Source: DTLC01 sp964555645
GTDB taxonomy: Bacteria > Verrucomicrobiota > Verrucomicrobiia > Limisphaerales > DTLC01
Direction: 5' to 3'
Length of the DNA stretch: 64,000 nt
NCBI GenBank assembly: GCA_964555645.1
Contig: CAZKTA010000002.1
Location: 234,050-298,049 of the forward strand
Below are positions 1 through 8,489 of the stretch, one piece after another. The notes beneath the pieces are model-generated. The model saw only the letters and a program-made list of their open reading frames with translations, was not told the origin of the DNA and made no database searches. Position 1 is the first letter of the stretch, and each line of letters begins with the position of its first letter. The position numbers were made by a program, and so were the translations under genes.

Positions 1-130
1 CGGCAAAAAGTTCCCGCAGGCTTGCATCTTGTTATAGACGCTGCCAAAAACCAACCTTCGACGCGCATGCCGAATGAGCTGGGCAAAGGCAACAAGTCTA
101 ATTGTCGAAACAGGCAGGGAATAAATCAAC

Positions 131-1831
131 TCATGGCCCACCCGGCTGCTGCGCATGAGGATTATATCGGGATAGCTTCGCTTCTATCTCCGCGTTGTGT
201 TCAAGTTCGAGTGATTTGCGCCATGCCTCGAGCGCCTTTTCGCGCTGGCCGAGAGTAATGTAGATGTCGCCAAGGTGGTCGAAGATCGTTGGGTCGGGTT
301 TCTCGGACAGTTCAACTGCACGTAAAATGTACTTAAGTGCTTGCCGCGGACGGTTTTGTTTGAACAACACCCACCCGAGGCTGTCTAGATAAGCTGCGTT
401 GGTGGGATCAAGTTTAACTGCGCGCTCAATTAAAGCACGTGCTTCACGCAGGTTTTGACCGCGCTCAGCCCATATGTACCCGAGGTAGTTGAGTGCTTCA
501 GCAAAATCTGGTGTGGCTGCGATTGCTTTTTTGAAATAGGAAACAGCCTGGTCAAACTGGCCGTTGCGTTCATATGCCGCACCGAGCTGAAAACACAGTA
601 ACGCATTTGTGCTACGTGGTTCTGCAGCCGCCGCTAACTTTTCAGCAGCAATGTAATGTTCAATTGCCTGCGCGTATTTTTTTTGCTGGGCATACGCCAG
701 CCCAGTGAAGTACTCGATTGCGAACTTGTCGCCAAATCGCGCCCGCGCTTTTGCAAGTGTCTCAAGTGCAGCGGCTGGCTGTTCGGCTGTAAGCTGTGCG
801 CGCACCAGTTCGTAATAGGCCTGTTCAAAATCCGGTCCAAACAACACTGCTTTTGCGAAGTACTCGGCCGCACCGGCGGGGTTGTTGTTGCGCAAAGCGA
901 CTGTGCCAAGCCAAAAGTAGGGCGTCGGGTCAGCCGGCTGATCAAGGGCAATAGCCTCGAGGTATTCGATAGCGTTTGTGGTATCGCCGAGCCGCAAGCA
1001 TTGCTCGGCCATTTTTGCCCGAACGGTATTGCGCAACCCCGGAAACTCACGATAAAAACCAAACAAGTTCTTGTACAAAGCCAACGCGCGCGCCGGTTCA
1101 TTCAGCAGTGCGAACCCATCGGCAATTTTGAGTTGTGTGTGAGGGTTTATCGGTTTCAGTTCAACCGCCTTTTCCAATGCACTCAACGCAGATTTCCGCG
1201 CTTGGTTTGCGCGTGCCCGATGTCGCTGTGCGTAGGTGGTATAAAGCTCGGCCAACTCAACGTAAAATTCGGCCCTTTTGACTTTCTGTTGCAAAGCTCG
1301 GTCGAGCACATGGCCGGCTTTTGCAAATCGTCCTTCGCGTAGCAGCAACAGGAAAAGATTCCGCGTGACCACGATTGATTCTGGCGCTTTTGCAAGTGCG
1401 ATTCGGTACGATTCTTCTGCTAGTTTGGCTTTACCGAGCTGCGCATAGGTTGAACCAAGCTGTGTGTCAAGATCGGCTGAACAGACCCTGCTTGCAGCCG
1501 CGTTAGTAAGAATCCGCAGCGCTTTAAGCGGTTGGTCACGTTGCATGTATTGCTGGGCGACTTCGAGTGCGAGCGCTTCATTTTCCGGATCCAACAGTGC
1601 AGCCTGTGCAAAATGTTCAAGTGCACCCTCATTGTCGTCTTTCATTCGCAGCAAAACGCCAGTTGCGTAATGCGCATGAGCCTTGGCAACTTGCTCAACA
1701 GACAACGATGTCGCAGGCCGACCGCGGTCAACTGCACCAGGTTTTCGTGGTGTGGACACGGTTTTGCAGCCGGTGATGACTCCCAGAACGAGAATCAAAC
1801 CAACCCCCACCGTTAACCATCGGAAAAGCAT
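131..1831 (-). CDS. TPR-repeat lipoprotein
   Basis: A protein of about 566 residues made almost entirely of tetratricopeptide repeats, with typical helix pairs such as ALNYLGYIWAERGQNLREA. It is probably a periplasm-facing scaffold or assembly protein. I chose the ATG at 1831 because it begins a good lipoprotein signal: MLFRW, a hydrophobic run, then VITGC with the lipidated Cys at about residue 22. An in-frame start at 1900 would add 23 basic residues in front of the signal. The neighbour upstream on the same strand is the tiny bS22-like gene, about 95 bases away. The substrate or partner is unknown. The TPR and lipoprotein calls are firm; the role is inferred. Confidence 0.85.
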   Translation of the reverse strand: MLFRWLTVGVGLILVLGVITGCKTVSTPRKPGAVDRGRPATSLSVEQVAKAHAHYATGVLLRMKDDNEGALEHFAQAALLDPENEALALEVAQQYMQRDQPLKALRILTNAAASRVCSADLDTQLGSTYAQLGKAKLAEESYRIALAKAPESIVVTRNLFLLLLREGRFAKAGHVLDRALQQKVKRAEFYVELAELYTTYAQRHRARANQARKSALSALEKAVELKPINPHTQLKIADGFALLNEPARALALYKNLFGFYREFPGLRNTVRAKMAEQCLRLGDTTNAIEYLEAIALDQPADPTPYFWLGTVALRNNNPAGAAEYFAKAVLFGPDFEQAYYELVRAQLTAEQPAAALETLAKARARFGDKFAIEYFTGLAYAQQKKYAQAIEHYIAAEKLAAAAEPRSTNALLCFQLGAAYERNGQFDQAVSYFKKAIAATPDFAEALNYLGYIWAERGQNLREARALIERAVKLDPTNAAYLDSLGWVLFKQNRPRQALKYILRAVELSEKPDPTIFDHLGDIYITLGQREKALEAWRKSLELEHNAEIEAKLSRYNPHAQQPGGP

Positions 1832-1925
1832 GGTCACAAAAAAATACTTCCTGCGCCGTCGGCCTGGCGCAAATCTCACCAACCGGCGGCGCAGAAACAT
1901 CCTTTGGTCTGGAACGACTTGGCAG

Positions 1926-2027
1926 TTACTTCTGCCAGGTGCGTTTCTTGTGCCGATGCATGCGCCGTTTTTTGCGGCGTTTATGTTTGTTGATCTTTGC
2001 CTTACGACGTTTTTTGAGTGATCCCAT
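1926..2027 (-). CDS. bS22/mS38-like (AURKAIP1/COX24 domain) 33-residue ribosomal peptide
   Basis: A 33-codon gene that ordinary length cut-offs miss. It starts at the ATG at 2027 and encodes MGSLKKRRKAKINKHKRRK followed by KRRMHRHKKR and a TWQK end. More than half of the residues are Lys or Arg. The MGSxxKKRRxKxxKHKxRKxxRRxRHxxR pattern is that of the AURKAIP1/COX24 (mS38) family, whose short bacterial members bind the small ribosomal subunit near the decoding centre (called bS22 in mycobacteria). It lies 11 bases downstream of hisG on the same strand and ahead of the TPR lipoprotein gene. The Shine-Dalgarno sequence is weak. The family match comes from pattern recall, not a search. Confidence 0.75.
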   Translation of the reverse strand: MGSLKKRRKAKINKHKRRKKRRMHRHKKRTWQK

Positions 2028-2038
2028 ATTTTAGCTGG

Positions 2039-2914
2039 TCAATATACAACCTTGTTAAGCGGATATTCAATAATTCCCTCTGCGCCAGCGGCTTTGAGCT
2101 TCGGAATGATCTCGCGCACGATGTGCTCGTCAATGACGGTCTCGACTGCCACCCAACCTTTCTGGCTGAGGCTTGAGATGGTTGGCCTGCGCAAAGCAGG
2201 GAGATCGGCAAGTAACTTTTGCAGATTTTTCTCTGCGACGTTCATTTTCAGGCCGACCTTAGCCTCTGCTTCAAGCGCGCCTTTCAACAGCAACGCAAGT
2301 GTCTCAATTTTTTGTCGTTTCCATTTATCGCGCCAGGCGCTTCGGTTGGCTATGAGCCGCGGGGTCGAAACCAACAGTGTGTCAACTATGCGCAGGTTAT
2401 GCGCCCGCAACGAAGAACCGGTCTCAGTCAGCTCAACAATTGCATCCACTAACTCGTGCGCCTTGACCTCGGTTGCGCCCCACGAAAACTCGACTTCGGC
2501 ACTGACACCGTGTTTACGCAGGTATTTCTTGGTGAGATTGACGACTTCGGTTGCAATGCGTTTGCCCTGGAGGTCTTTGACGGTTTTGATTGGTGAATTT
2601 TCTGGTACGGCTAACACCCACCGTGCAGGTTGCCGCGTTGCCTTGCTAAATCGCAATTCACACACCTCATGCACATCTGAACCATTCTCGACTATCCAGT
2701 CGTGCCCTGTAATCCCACAATCCAAGTAACCGTGTTCAACGTACCGGCTTATCTCTTGGGCGCGAATCAACCGTACCTCAAGTTCAGAATCGTCAACGTA
2801 CGGCGTGTAGGAGCGTTCACTGACTTGGATCGCAAACCCTGCCTTGGCCATCCGTTGGATGGTCGCTTCCTGCAAACTGCCTTTAGGCAAACCGAATCTG
2901 AGTTTCTTGGCCAT
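2039..2914 (-). CDS. hisG: ATP phosphoribosyltransferase, long form
   Basis: This cytosolic enzyme catalyses the first step of histidine synthesis, joining ATP and PRPP to give phosphoribosyl-ATP. The 291-residue length and the C-terminal ACT-like part (from about residue 210, ending EGIIEYPLNKVVY) mark the long HisG type, which works as a hexamer and is inhibited by histidine without needing HisZ. The N-terminus RFGLPKGSLQEAT and the segment LDCGITGHDWIVENG are characteristic of the family. The ATG at 2914 gives a standard N-terminus. No other his gene adjoins it: hisH lies about 4 kb away and the rest are outside the window. The pathway is therefore dispersed in this genome. Confidence 0.95.
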   Translation of the reverse strand: MAKKLRFGLPKGSLQEATIQRMAKAGFAIQVSERSYTPYVDDSELEVRLIRAQEISRYVEHGYLDCGITGHDWIVENGSDVHEVCELRFSKATRQPARWVLAVPENSPIKTVKDLQGKRIATEVVNLTKKYLRKHGVSAEVEFSWGATEVKAHELVDAIVELTETGSSLRAHNLRIVDTLLVSTPRLIANRSAWRDKWKRQKIETLALLLKGALEAEAKVGLKMNVAEKNLQKLLADLPALRRPTISSLSQKGWVAVETVIDEHIVREIIPKLKAAGAEGIIEYPLNKVVY

Positions 2915-3059
2915 TGTTGTGATTGCTAAGCCTCGGAATTGATGAAACGTTCAACCGCAAAACACCTGCTGCTTTCGGGGCTGAATCGTCAAAATGTCAC
3001 TGTTCATCGTTTAACCGGCCCAGGATCTACTCCATTCAACCGTTCAGCAGCTAAACGTT

Positions 3060-3209
3060 TTACTGCGTTAAGTCAAATCCCATTTCATTCCTCAAAGCAC
3101 ACTTTGCACGCGCACGCGAATATTTCTTTGCCGACTCTTTGATGCGCGTGACGGGATTGATTTTCCATGTTCGGCGTGCCAAAGCCAACTTTTTCTTGCG
3201 AATGCACAC
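3060..3209 (-). CDS. small basic protein downstream of purN (hypothetical)
   Basis: An open frame of about 49 codons with the core RRTWKINPVTRIKESAKKYSR, rich in Lys and Arg. The core resembles short, uncharacterised basic proteins with an RRTWxINPxTRVxxSxKxY pattern that I recall from several bacterial phyla, but I cannot name a family. It begins 15 bases after purN on the same strand if the GTG at 3209 is used. A TTG at 3188 is the other possible start, and neither has a clear ribosome-binding site. The function is unknown; nucleic-acid or ribosome binding would suit the composition. It could also be a chance frame, so confidence is moderate. Confidence 0.4.
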   Translation of the reverse strand: MCIRKKKLALARRTWKINPVTRIKESAKKYSRARAKCALRNEMGFDLTQ

Positions 3210-3223
3210 GGCACAAAAGTATG

Positions 3224-3886
3224 TCACGACACGCCAATGATGTACCGCTGAGCTGGCTCGATCCCACCCGTGCGCCAAAACACACGCCTACCGCGAACCT
3301 CAAGTTCACCACGTGCAATCGCGGCAATGCAGCGCGGATAAAGCTCATGCTCAGCTAACTGGATCCGCCGATGCAATGTTTCTGAGGTGTCATTATCCAA
3401 CACAGGCACGGCGATTTGCCCGATAATCGGGCCAGTATCCACTCCTGCATCTACGAAATGCACTGTACAGCCTGTGACTTTGACCCCGTGCTCGAGCGCT
3501 TGTTTCCATGCTTCAAGCCCGGGGAATGCAGGCAAAAGCGAAGGATGTATGTTCACGATCCGGCCCGGAAACGAATTCAGGAAATGTTCCTTCAATACCC
3601 GCATGAACCCCGCCAGCACAACAAGGTCAACCTGCGCATCACACAACGCTTGTACATAAGCACGCTCGGCATCCTCATCGAGCTTTGTGCGAAACTTGCC
3701 AGGCGGAATGTATCTGGCTTGTATGCTACGGATACGTGCGTGTTCCAAAATACCCGCATCAGGCACATCGCTCAAAACAAGTGCTACCTCAGCAGGCACA
3801 TGCCCGGCTGCGCACGCCTCGGCAACTGCAACAAAGTTTGATCCTTTGCCAGAGCCGAGTACGCCTAGTCTAAATTTTCGGTTCAC
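3224..3886 (-). CDS. purN: phosphoribosylglycinamide formyltransferase
   Basis: This enzyme transfers the formyl group of 10-formyltetrahydrofolate to GAR, the third step of purine synthesis, in the cytosol. The PRPP-type loop GSGKGSN lies at residues 11-17. The catalytic set is present as N112 and H114 in VNIHPSLLPAFPG, and D150 in VDAGVDTGPII, matching Asn106, His108 and Asp144 of the E. coli enzyme. The 220-residue length is normal. The start is a GTG at 3886. It is divergent from lysS, with about 120 bases between the two starts. The small basic ORF follows immediately downstream and may be co-transcribed. Confidence 0.95.
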   Translation of the reverse strand: MNRKFRLGVLGSGKGSNFVAVAEACAAGHVPAEVALVLSDVPDAGILEHARIRSIQARYIPPGKFRTKLDEDAERAYVQALCDAQVDLVVLAGFMRVLKEHFLNSFPGRIVNIHPSLLPAFPGLEAWKQALEHGVKVTGCTVHFVDAGVDTGPIIGQIAVPVLDNDTSETLHRRIQLAEHELYPRCIAAIARGELEVRGRRVFWRTGGIEPAQRYIIGVS

Positions 3887-4004
3887 AGCACTTTCTTACA
3901 AACGTGCATGCCTGCACCGCAAGCTATTTGATTCGTAAGCCTGCTACGGAGGCAATCAAATCCTTGGCGACCCGACGTGATTAGTGTTTCATTTTGGGCA
4001 GGTT

Positions 4005-5504
4005 ATGGACGTCAACAACACGAACACTAACACAGATTGCAGCGGGCCGGCCCAACATCGGCCATTGGAAACGTTAATTGAACTGCGCAAGGCCAAGCTC
4101 GCAGCCTTGTATAAACGTGGTATTGACCCATTCAAGAACAAGTTTACGCCAACCGCGACTTGCGCACAGGCTCGCGCCCATTATGCCGAGGGCAAACAGG
4201 TTGCACTAGCGGGCCGCATAACAGCGCACCGTGACATGGGCAAAAGCATGTTTGTTGACATTCGTGACCAGAGCGGGCGCATCCAGCTTTATGCGCAAAA
4301 AAACATGCTTGGCGAAGACCAGTTCGAGCTATTCAAGCATCTTGACTTGGGCGATTTCATCGGTGCTCAAGGCACAATGTTCACCACCAAAACCGGTGAG
4401 ATTTCAGTTCGGATAACTTCGTTTGTCATACTGGCAAAGGCACTTCGCCCGCCCCCAGCCAAGTGGCATGGACTGGAAGACACCGAGGTGCGGTACCGAC
4501 AACGGTATCTTGACTTGATGGCCAACTCCGAAGTGCTGGACTTGTTCCTGAAACGGTCGCAAATCGTGTGGGAAATCCGCAACTTTCTGCATGCACGCGG
4601 GTTCGTTGAAGTGGAAACGCCGGTGTTACAGTCTATTCCGGGCGGCGCAGCAGCAAAACCGTTCGTGACGCATCATCATGCGCTCGATTGTGATTTTTAC
4701 CTGCGCATTGCACTGGAGCTACCGCTCAAGCGACTGCTTGTTGGTGGTATGGATAAAGTCTTCGAGATCGGACGCGTGTTTCGCAACGAAGGCATATCGC
4801 GTAAACATAGCCCCGAGTTTACGATGCTCGAGGCATATCAGGCATACGCAGACTACGAAACGATGATGCAGCTAGTGCAGGGCTTGGTATGTCACGTGGC
4901 TGAAAAAGTCTTCGGCACACTCGTGCTCGAGCATAAAGACGCAAATGGCAACGTCGTTAAAACCATAGACTTGCGTCCCCCTTGGCGTCGTGTACGGTAC
5001 AAGGACCTCGTGCGTGAACGCGCCGGGGCTGACTGGTTCGACATCTCGCCCGCTGAAAGGCGCGCGCGTGCGATTGCGCTCGGGGCCGAGATCGGACCCG
5101 AGTACGAAGATTTCGAAGTCACACATGCAGTGTTTGAAAAGCTTATCGAGCCAACGCTCATTCAGCCGACGTTTGTGACGCACGCTTTGAAGGAATTGAT
5201 CCCGCTGGCAAAGACCTCTCCCGACGATCCCTCCACCGTCGAGGTGTTCGAATGCTGCATTAACGGCCAGGAAATCGCACCCGCTTACACAGAACAAAAC
5301 GACCCGATCGAACAACGGCAACGACTCGAGCAACAAGCCGGCGGCGAACGCCAAAAACTCGATGAAGATTTCTTGGTTGCACTCGAGCATGGCATGCCAC
5401 CTGCCGGCGGCATGGGCATGGGCATTGACAGATTGTGCATGATGTTTCTAGGCGCCGACAGCATCCGCGACGTTATCCTGTTCCCACAGTTAAAGCCGAA
5501 ATAA
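4005..5504 (+). CDS. lysS: lysyl-tRNA synthetase, class II
   Basis: This enzyme charges tRNA-Lys. It has an N-terminal OB-fold anticodon-binding domain (ALAGRITAHRDMGKSMFVDI) followed by the class II catalytic core. Motif 2 is seen as GRVFRNEGISRKHSPEFTM and motif 3 as GMGMGIDRLCMMF. The length of about 499 residues is typical. I prefer the ATG at 4005, which is preceded by GGGCAGG, over the in-frame GTG at 3984. It stands alone: purN is divergent upstream, and about 600 bases without a gene follow it. No tRNA gene lies near it. Confidence 0.95.
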   Translation: MDVNNTNTNTDCSGPAQHRPLETLIELRKAKLAALYKRGIDPFKNKFTPTATCAQARAHYAEGKQVALAGRITAHRDMGKSMFVDIRDQSGRIQLYAQKNMLGEDQFELFKHLDLGDFIGAQGTMFTTKTGEISVRITSFVILAKALRPPPAKWHGLEDTEVRYRQRYLDLMANSEVLDLFLKRSQIVWEIRNFLHARGFVEVETPVLQSIPGGAAAKPFVTHHHALDCDFYLRIALELPLKRLLVGGMDKVFEIGRVFRNEGISRKHSPEFTMLEAYQAYADYETMMQLVQGLVCHVAEKVFGTLVLEHKDANGNVVKTIDLRPPWRRVRYKDLVRERAGADWFDISPAERRARAIALGAEIGPEYEDFEVTHAVFEKLIEPTLIQPTFVTHALKELIPLAKTSPDDPSTVEVFECCINGQEIAPAYTEQNDPIEQRQRLEQQAGGERQKLDEDFLVALEHGMPPAGGMGMGIDRLCMMFLGADSIRDVILFPQLKPK

Positions 5505-6109
5505 AATCAAAGTGGCTACGTGCATCTTTCACAAACGCAGTCAAACAGAAAAATCGGCTGGGGGCCGGCTTATACGATCCGGCCCAAAAAAAACTTTGTG
5601 GATGTTTTAGGCAAGCCGCCATAAAGCACATACCGACGGTGTGTGCTCACCAAAACTTTGCCGAAAATAGGTGTGCTGCACAATCCCAAGGACAGTTAAA
5701 GCGAAACGACACACGGATGTTACACCAGGTTTCGGTTTGGGATTGGCTCATTGCCAAAAGATAGAGCACAAACTACTTGCGCACTGTTGGTTGAGCAGCA
5801 TGCAGGCCGCTGCCGATCCCATTTAACCTGAAAAACTGGGTTGTGAAGCGCAACCGTCCTACGCCTACGGCAGAACCGCTGGAGAAGTGCTTGGCTGTGC
5901 GTGCCCGCATGCAGAGAGGCCTTGTGTCCGGCTCCTTTCCGGGCAGTATGCTGGCCGTTTCGGGAACAGGTTCGTGCCGCTGCTGTTTTGCGCAAGGGCG
6001 CGCAAAACAGTTGTACCACATACCATGCCCGTGGATTTGCCGGGCTTGGCACCTAAAGAAGCCTAAACGAACAAACGGTGAACGCTTTTAGTTGAAACCG
6101 ACAGTCAGT
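5505..6109. other. 605-base region without a recognised gene (lysS-sod interval)
   Basis: The two flanking genes are convergent. Open frames of up to about 110 codons occur on both strands, but none has a recognisable motif or a ribosome-binding site. The one distinct structure is the hairpin at 5983-6010. I saw no tRNA, tmRNA, RNase P or SRP RNA signature. The interval is longer than needed for two terminators, so a non-coding RNA or a decayed gene remains possible. Confidence 0.4.
5983..6010. repeat. perfect 11-bp stem hairpin
   Basis: The arms CTGTTTTGCGC (5983-5993) and GCGCAAAACAG (6000-6010) are perfect complements around the 6-base loop AAGGGC. There is no T-run on either side, so it is not a standard intrinsic terminator. 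It lies about 100 bases beyond the sod stop codon and about 480 bases beyond the lysS stop. A bidirectional 3'-end or mRNA-stabilising structure is one reading. Confidence 0.5.
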
Positions 6110-6748
6110 TCAGCCAAGGCCTTTTGCGGCTTGATAATACTTGGCAACAGTTGACCAGTTCACCACGTTCCACCATGCCTTGAGGAACTCGCCGCGCCGA
6201 TTCTGGTATTTCAAATAGTAAGCGTGTTCCCACACGTCGCACACCATGATCGGTTTGCCTTCGCATCCAGCAATAGTCAGGCCCATGATCGGCGAGTCGT
6301 GATTAGGTGTGGACGCAATCTCAAGTCTGCCGGCTTTATTGACAAACAGCCATACCCAGCCGCTGCCGAACCGGGCGAGGCCTTCAGCCTCGAATTTTTC
6401 CTTGAAGGCATCCAAACTTCCAAATGTAGCTTTGATATCCTCCGCTAATGGGCCAGTAGGACTGCCCCCAGCGTTTGGCCCCATGACATTCCAAAACAAC
6501 GTGTGTGCATAGTGGCCGCCGCCGTTGTTCCGCACCGCAGTGCGAATCTTTTCTGGCACGGAACTGAGGTCACTCAAGATTGCCTCGATTGATTTGCTTT
6601 CGAGCTCGGGATTACCCGCAATTGCTTTGTTGAGATTTGCCACATACGCGGCGTGGTGTTTACCGTGATGGATTTCCATCGTCATTGCGTCTATGTACGG
6701 CTCTAGCGCAGTTTTGTCGTATGGTAATGGAGCTAGTTCGAATGCCAT
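6110..6748 (-). CDS. superoxide dismutase, Fe/Mn family
   Basis: This enzyme dismutates superoxide to oxygen and hydrogen peroxide. The four metal ligands are visible: H27 in EIHHGKHH, H82 in GGGHYAHTLFW, and D171 and H175 in DVWEHAYYLKYQNRR. The NNGGGH segment is of the Mn-type pattern. However, the second-sphere residue that is Gln146 in E. coli MnSOD (NQDSPLMG) is His150 here (NHDSPIMG), so metal preference cannot be told from sequence and I give no sodA or sodB symbol. There is no signal peptide, so it is probably cytosolic. The ATG at 6748 gives 212 residues, a normal length. An inverted repeat lies just upstream. Confidence 0.93.
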   Translation of the reverse strand: MAFELAPLPYDKTALEPYIDAMTMEIHHGKHHAAYVANLNKAIAGNPELESKSIEAILSDLSSVPEKIRTAVRNNGGGHYAHTLFWNVMGPNAGGSPTGPLAEDIKATFGSLDAFKEKFEAEGLARFGSGWVWLFVNKAGRLEIASTPNHDSPIMGLTIAGCEGKPIMVCDVWEHAYYLKYQNRRGEFLKAWWNVVNWSTVAKYYQAAKGLG

Positions 6749-6786
6749 AAGTCAATGCATCTTTGTTTTAGTTCTCGGTTCGGTGC

Positions 6787-6809
6787 AACAGGCCAAAAAT
6801 GTGCCTGTT
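6787..6809 (-). promoter_or_regulatory. inverted repeat upstream of the superoxide dismutase gene
   Basis: The arms AACAGGC (6787-6793) and GCCTGTT (6803-6809) surround a 9-base centre. The near arm is 39 bases upstream of the sod start codon, and an A/T tract (6817-6832) follows on its upstream side. The position suits an operator or a leader hairpin. No known binding consensus is recognised. Confidence 0.3.
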
Positions 6810-6870
6810 CCTTCAAAATTTTTTTAAAAAATAGCACGGACAATAGCCGACTGCAATGCGCGTATGCAGT

Positions 6871-7509
6871 TTACGTTTCGGCCCGCGCCGCTGCCTGAGC
6901 GAGTTCAACAAAATTTTTCAACAGTTGCAGACCGACACTCTGGCTTTTCTCAGGATGAAATTGCACAGCATACACATTCCGGTACCACACCGCAGACGCA
7001 AACACATCCCCGTAAACGGTCCTGCCAACCACAATGTCCTTGTCACCTGGCTTAGGGTAAAAACTGTGTACAAAATAGAAGTAGCTGCGATCCGGGATGC
7101 GCCTGAATAGCGGACAATCTGGCTTCAGAATTTCCACCTGATTCCAACCAATCTGTGGCACCTTCAGCCCTGCGCGGTCGGTGAACCTGACGACCTTCCC
7201 GTTGAAATACCCGAAACCTGGCGCTGTGCTGTTGAATTCTTCACTTCGCTCAAATAACAGTTGGTATCCGACGCAAATACCGAGAAATAACCCGCCTGCT
7301 TGAATGAATTGCTTGCAAGCATCGAACAAGTTTTGCCTGGCTAACCCGCCAACGCAATCGTCAAATGCGCCTACGCCAGGTAAAACAACCGCCTGTGCAC
7401 GGCCGAGTTGCGCCGGGGCAGTAACAAGTTCAACCTGTGCCCCAACTGCGACCAGCGCACGATGTACACTGCGCAGGTTCCCTGCACCGTAATCAATCAG
7501 CGCAATCAC
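6871..7509 (-). CDS. hisH: imidazole glycerol phosphate synthase, glutaminase subunit
   Basis: This is the class I glutamine amidotransferase partner of HisF. It releases ammonia for imidazole-ring closure in histidine synthesis. The nucleophile Cys lies in LGICVGYQ, and the His-Glu pair in YAVQFHPEKS near the C-terminus. Synthases usually read GICLGMQ, so Tyr in place of Met is a mild variation. The likely start is the GTG at 7509, giving VIALIDYGAGNLRS, with AGGTG about 7 bases upstream. TTG (7533) or GTG (7518) would add a few residues. It lies behind adk on the same strand, about 45 bases apart. hisF is not in the window. Confidence 0.93.
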   Translation of the reverse strand: MIALIDYGAGNLRSVHRALVAVGAQVELVTAPAQLGRAQAVVLPGVGAFDDCVGGLARQNLFDACKQFIQAGGLFLGICVGYQLLFERSEEFNSTAPGFGYFNGKVVRFTDRAGLKVPQIGWNQVEILKPDCPLFRRIPDRSYFYFVHSFYPKPGDKDIVVGRTVYGDVFASAVWYRNVYAVQFHPEKSQSVGLQLLKNFVELAQAAARAET

Positions 7510-7555
7510 GGCTAACACCTGACAAATTGGCAACTACAACCTGTTGCCGATGGTC

Positions 7556-8314
7556 TCATCCGAGCTGTTGCAGCGCAGCCACAGTCAGTTGGTACACTTC
7601 CTCAGGGGAGCCATCGGCAGGAATGCTGATCAACAGACCCACCTGCTTATAGTACTCGATCAGAGGCGCGGTGCTTTTCTGGTACACGTCAAGTCGAACG
7701 CGGATGGCCTCCGGTCTGTCATCATCGCGAATGATGAGTTGTGTACCGCAGTTGTCACAGACGCCCTCAACACGCGGCTTGCGTGTTCGGATGTGGAACA
7801 CGGCTTTGCACTTCGGACAGGTGCGCCGGCCACTCAGGCGTGCTACGATCAATTCAACCGGCGATTCCAAATTCAAGACCGCATCCAACTTTAGTCGTTC
7901 AGCCGATAACATTTGCTCGAGTGCTTCGGCCTGGGGCACGGTGCGCGGGAAACCGTCCAGTAGAAACCCGGTCGGCCATCGCAAACAATGCACCCGCTCG
8001 CGCACCAGCGCAATCACGGTGTCATCAGGCACAAGTTCGCCCCGTTGCATGTAATCGAGCGCTTCCTTCAGCGCCGGGCTGAGCATGGCTGGATCAAACG
8101 CTTTAGCTGCGCGGAAAATGTCGCCTGTGGCAAGATGACACGGCCCGAGCCGCGCGCTTAGCAGCTCGGCTTGTGTACCTTTGCCCACCCCAGGCGCGCC
8201 CAGCAATACAAGCCGATACGCACGTTGTCCGGGCGGCACGGTCAGTTCGGGTTTGATATCGGTGGCTTCTAGCCACGACTTCAACCATGGCGCTTTGTCG
8301 CGTTGAACGTTCAT
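7556..8314 (-). CDS. adk: adenylate kinase with zinc-type LID
   Basis: This enzyme converts ATP and AMP to two ADP in the cytosol. The P-loop GAPGVGKGT lies at about residues 39-47, preceded by an N-terminal extension of roughly 35 residues. LLDGFPRT and the RPEAIRVRL segment are family signatures. The LID carries four cysteines, CPKC and CDNC, as in zinc-binding adenylate kinases. The ATG at 8314 (MNVQRDKAPW) is preceded by AAAGAG. Starts at 8392 or 8482 would add implausible basic residues. hisH follows on the same strand, and a GNAT-like gene is divergent upstream. Confidence 0.92.
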   Translation of the reverse strand: MNVQRDKAPWLKSWLEATDIKPELTVPPGQRAYRLVLLGAPGVGKGTQAELLSARLGPCHLATGDIFRAAKAFDPAMLSPALKEALDYMQRGELVPDDTVIALVRERVHCLRWPTGFLLDGFPRTVPQAEALEQMLSAERLKLDAVLNLESPVELIVARLSGRRTCPKCKAVFHIRTRKPRVEGVCDNCGTQLIIRDDDRPEAIRVRLDVYQKSTAPLIEYYKQVGLLISIPADGSPEEVYQLTVAALQQLG

Positions 8315-8489
8315 AATTGCTCTTTGTTCATCAGTGTAAAAGCGGGGCAAGGCTCGACAAAACTCGCGCCGTGTGCAAGCTGTTTTTTGCATTGGGGCGG
8401 TCGTTGAAAGCTGAACAGAATAAAAAATCCGTCCAACAGCACCAAACTTCAAAATTGAAACATTCGCCGGCCCGGTTAGCATCTTGCCG

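Noticed and set aside
656..1342. Long plus-strand open frame (228 codons) opposite the TPR lipoprotein gene
   Set aside because: Antisense shadow of a repeat-rich gene; no motif, no ribosome-binding site, and it overlaps a well-supported gene.
6787..6832. Hairpin plus T-run as an intrinsic terminator of hisH
   Set aside because: On the hisH strand the A/T tract precedes the hairpin instead of following it, so the order is wrong for termination.
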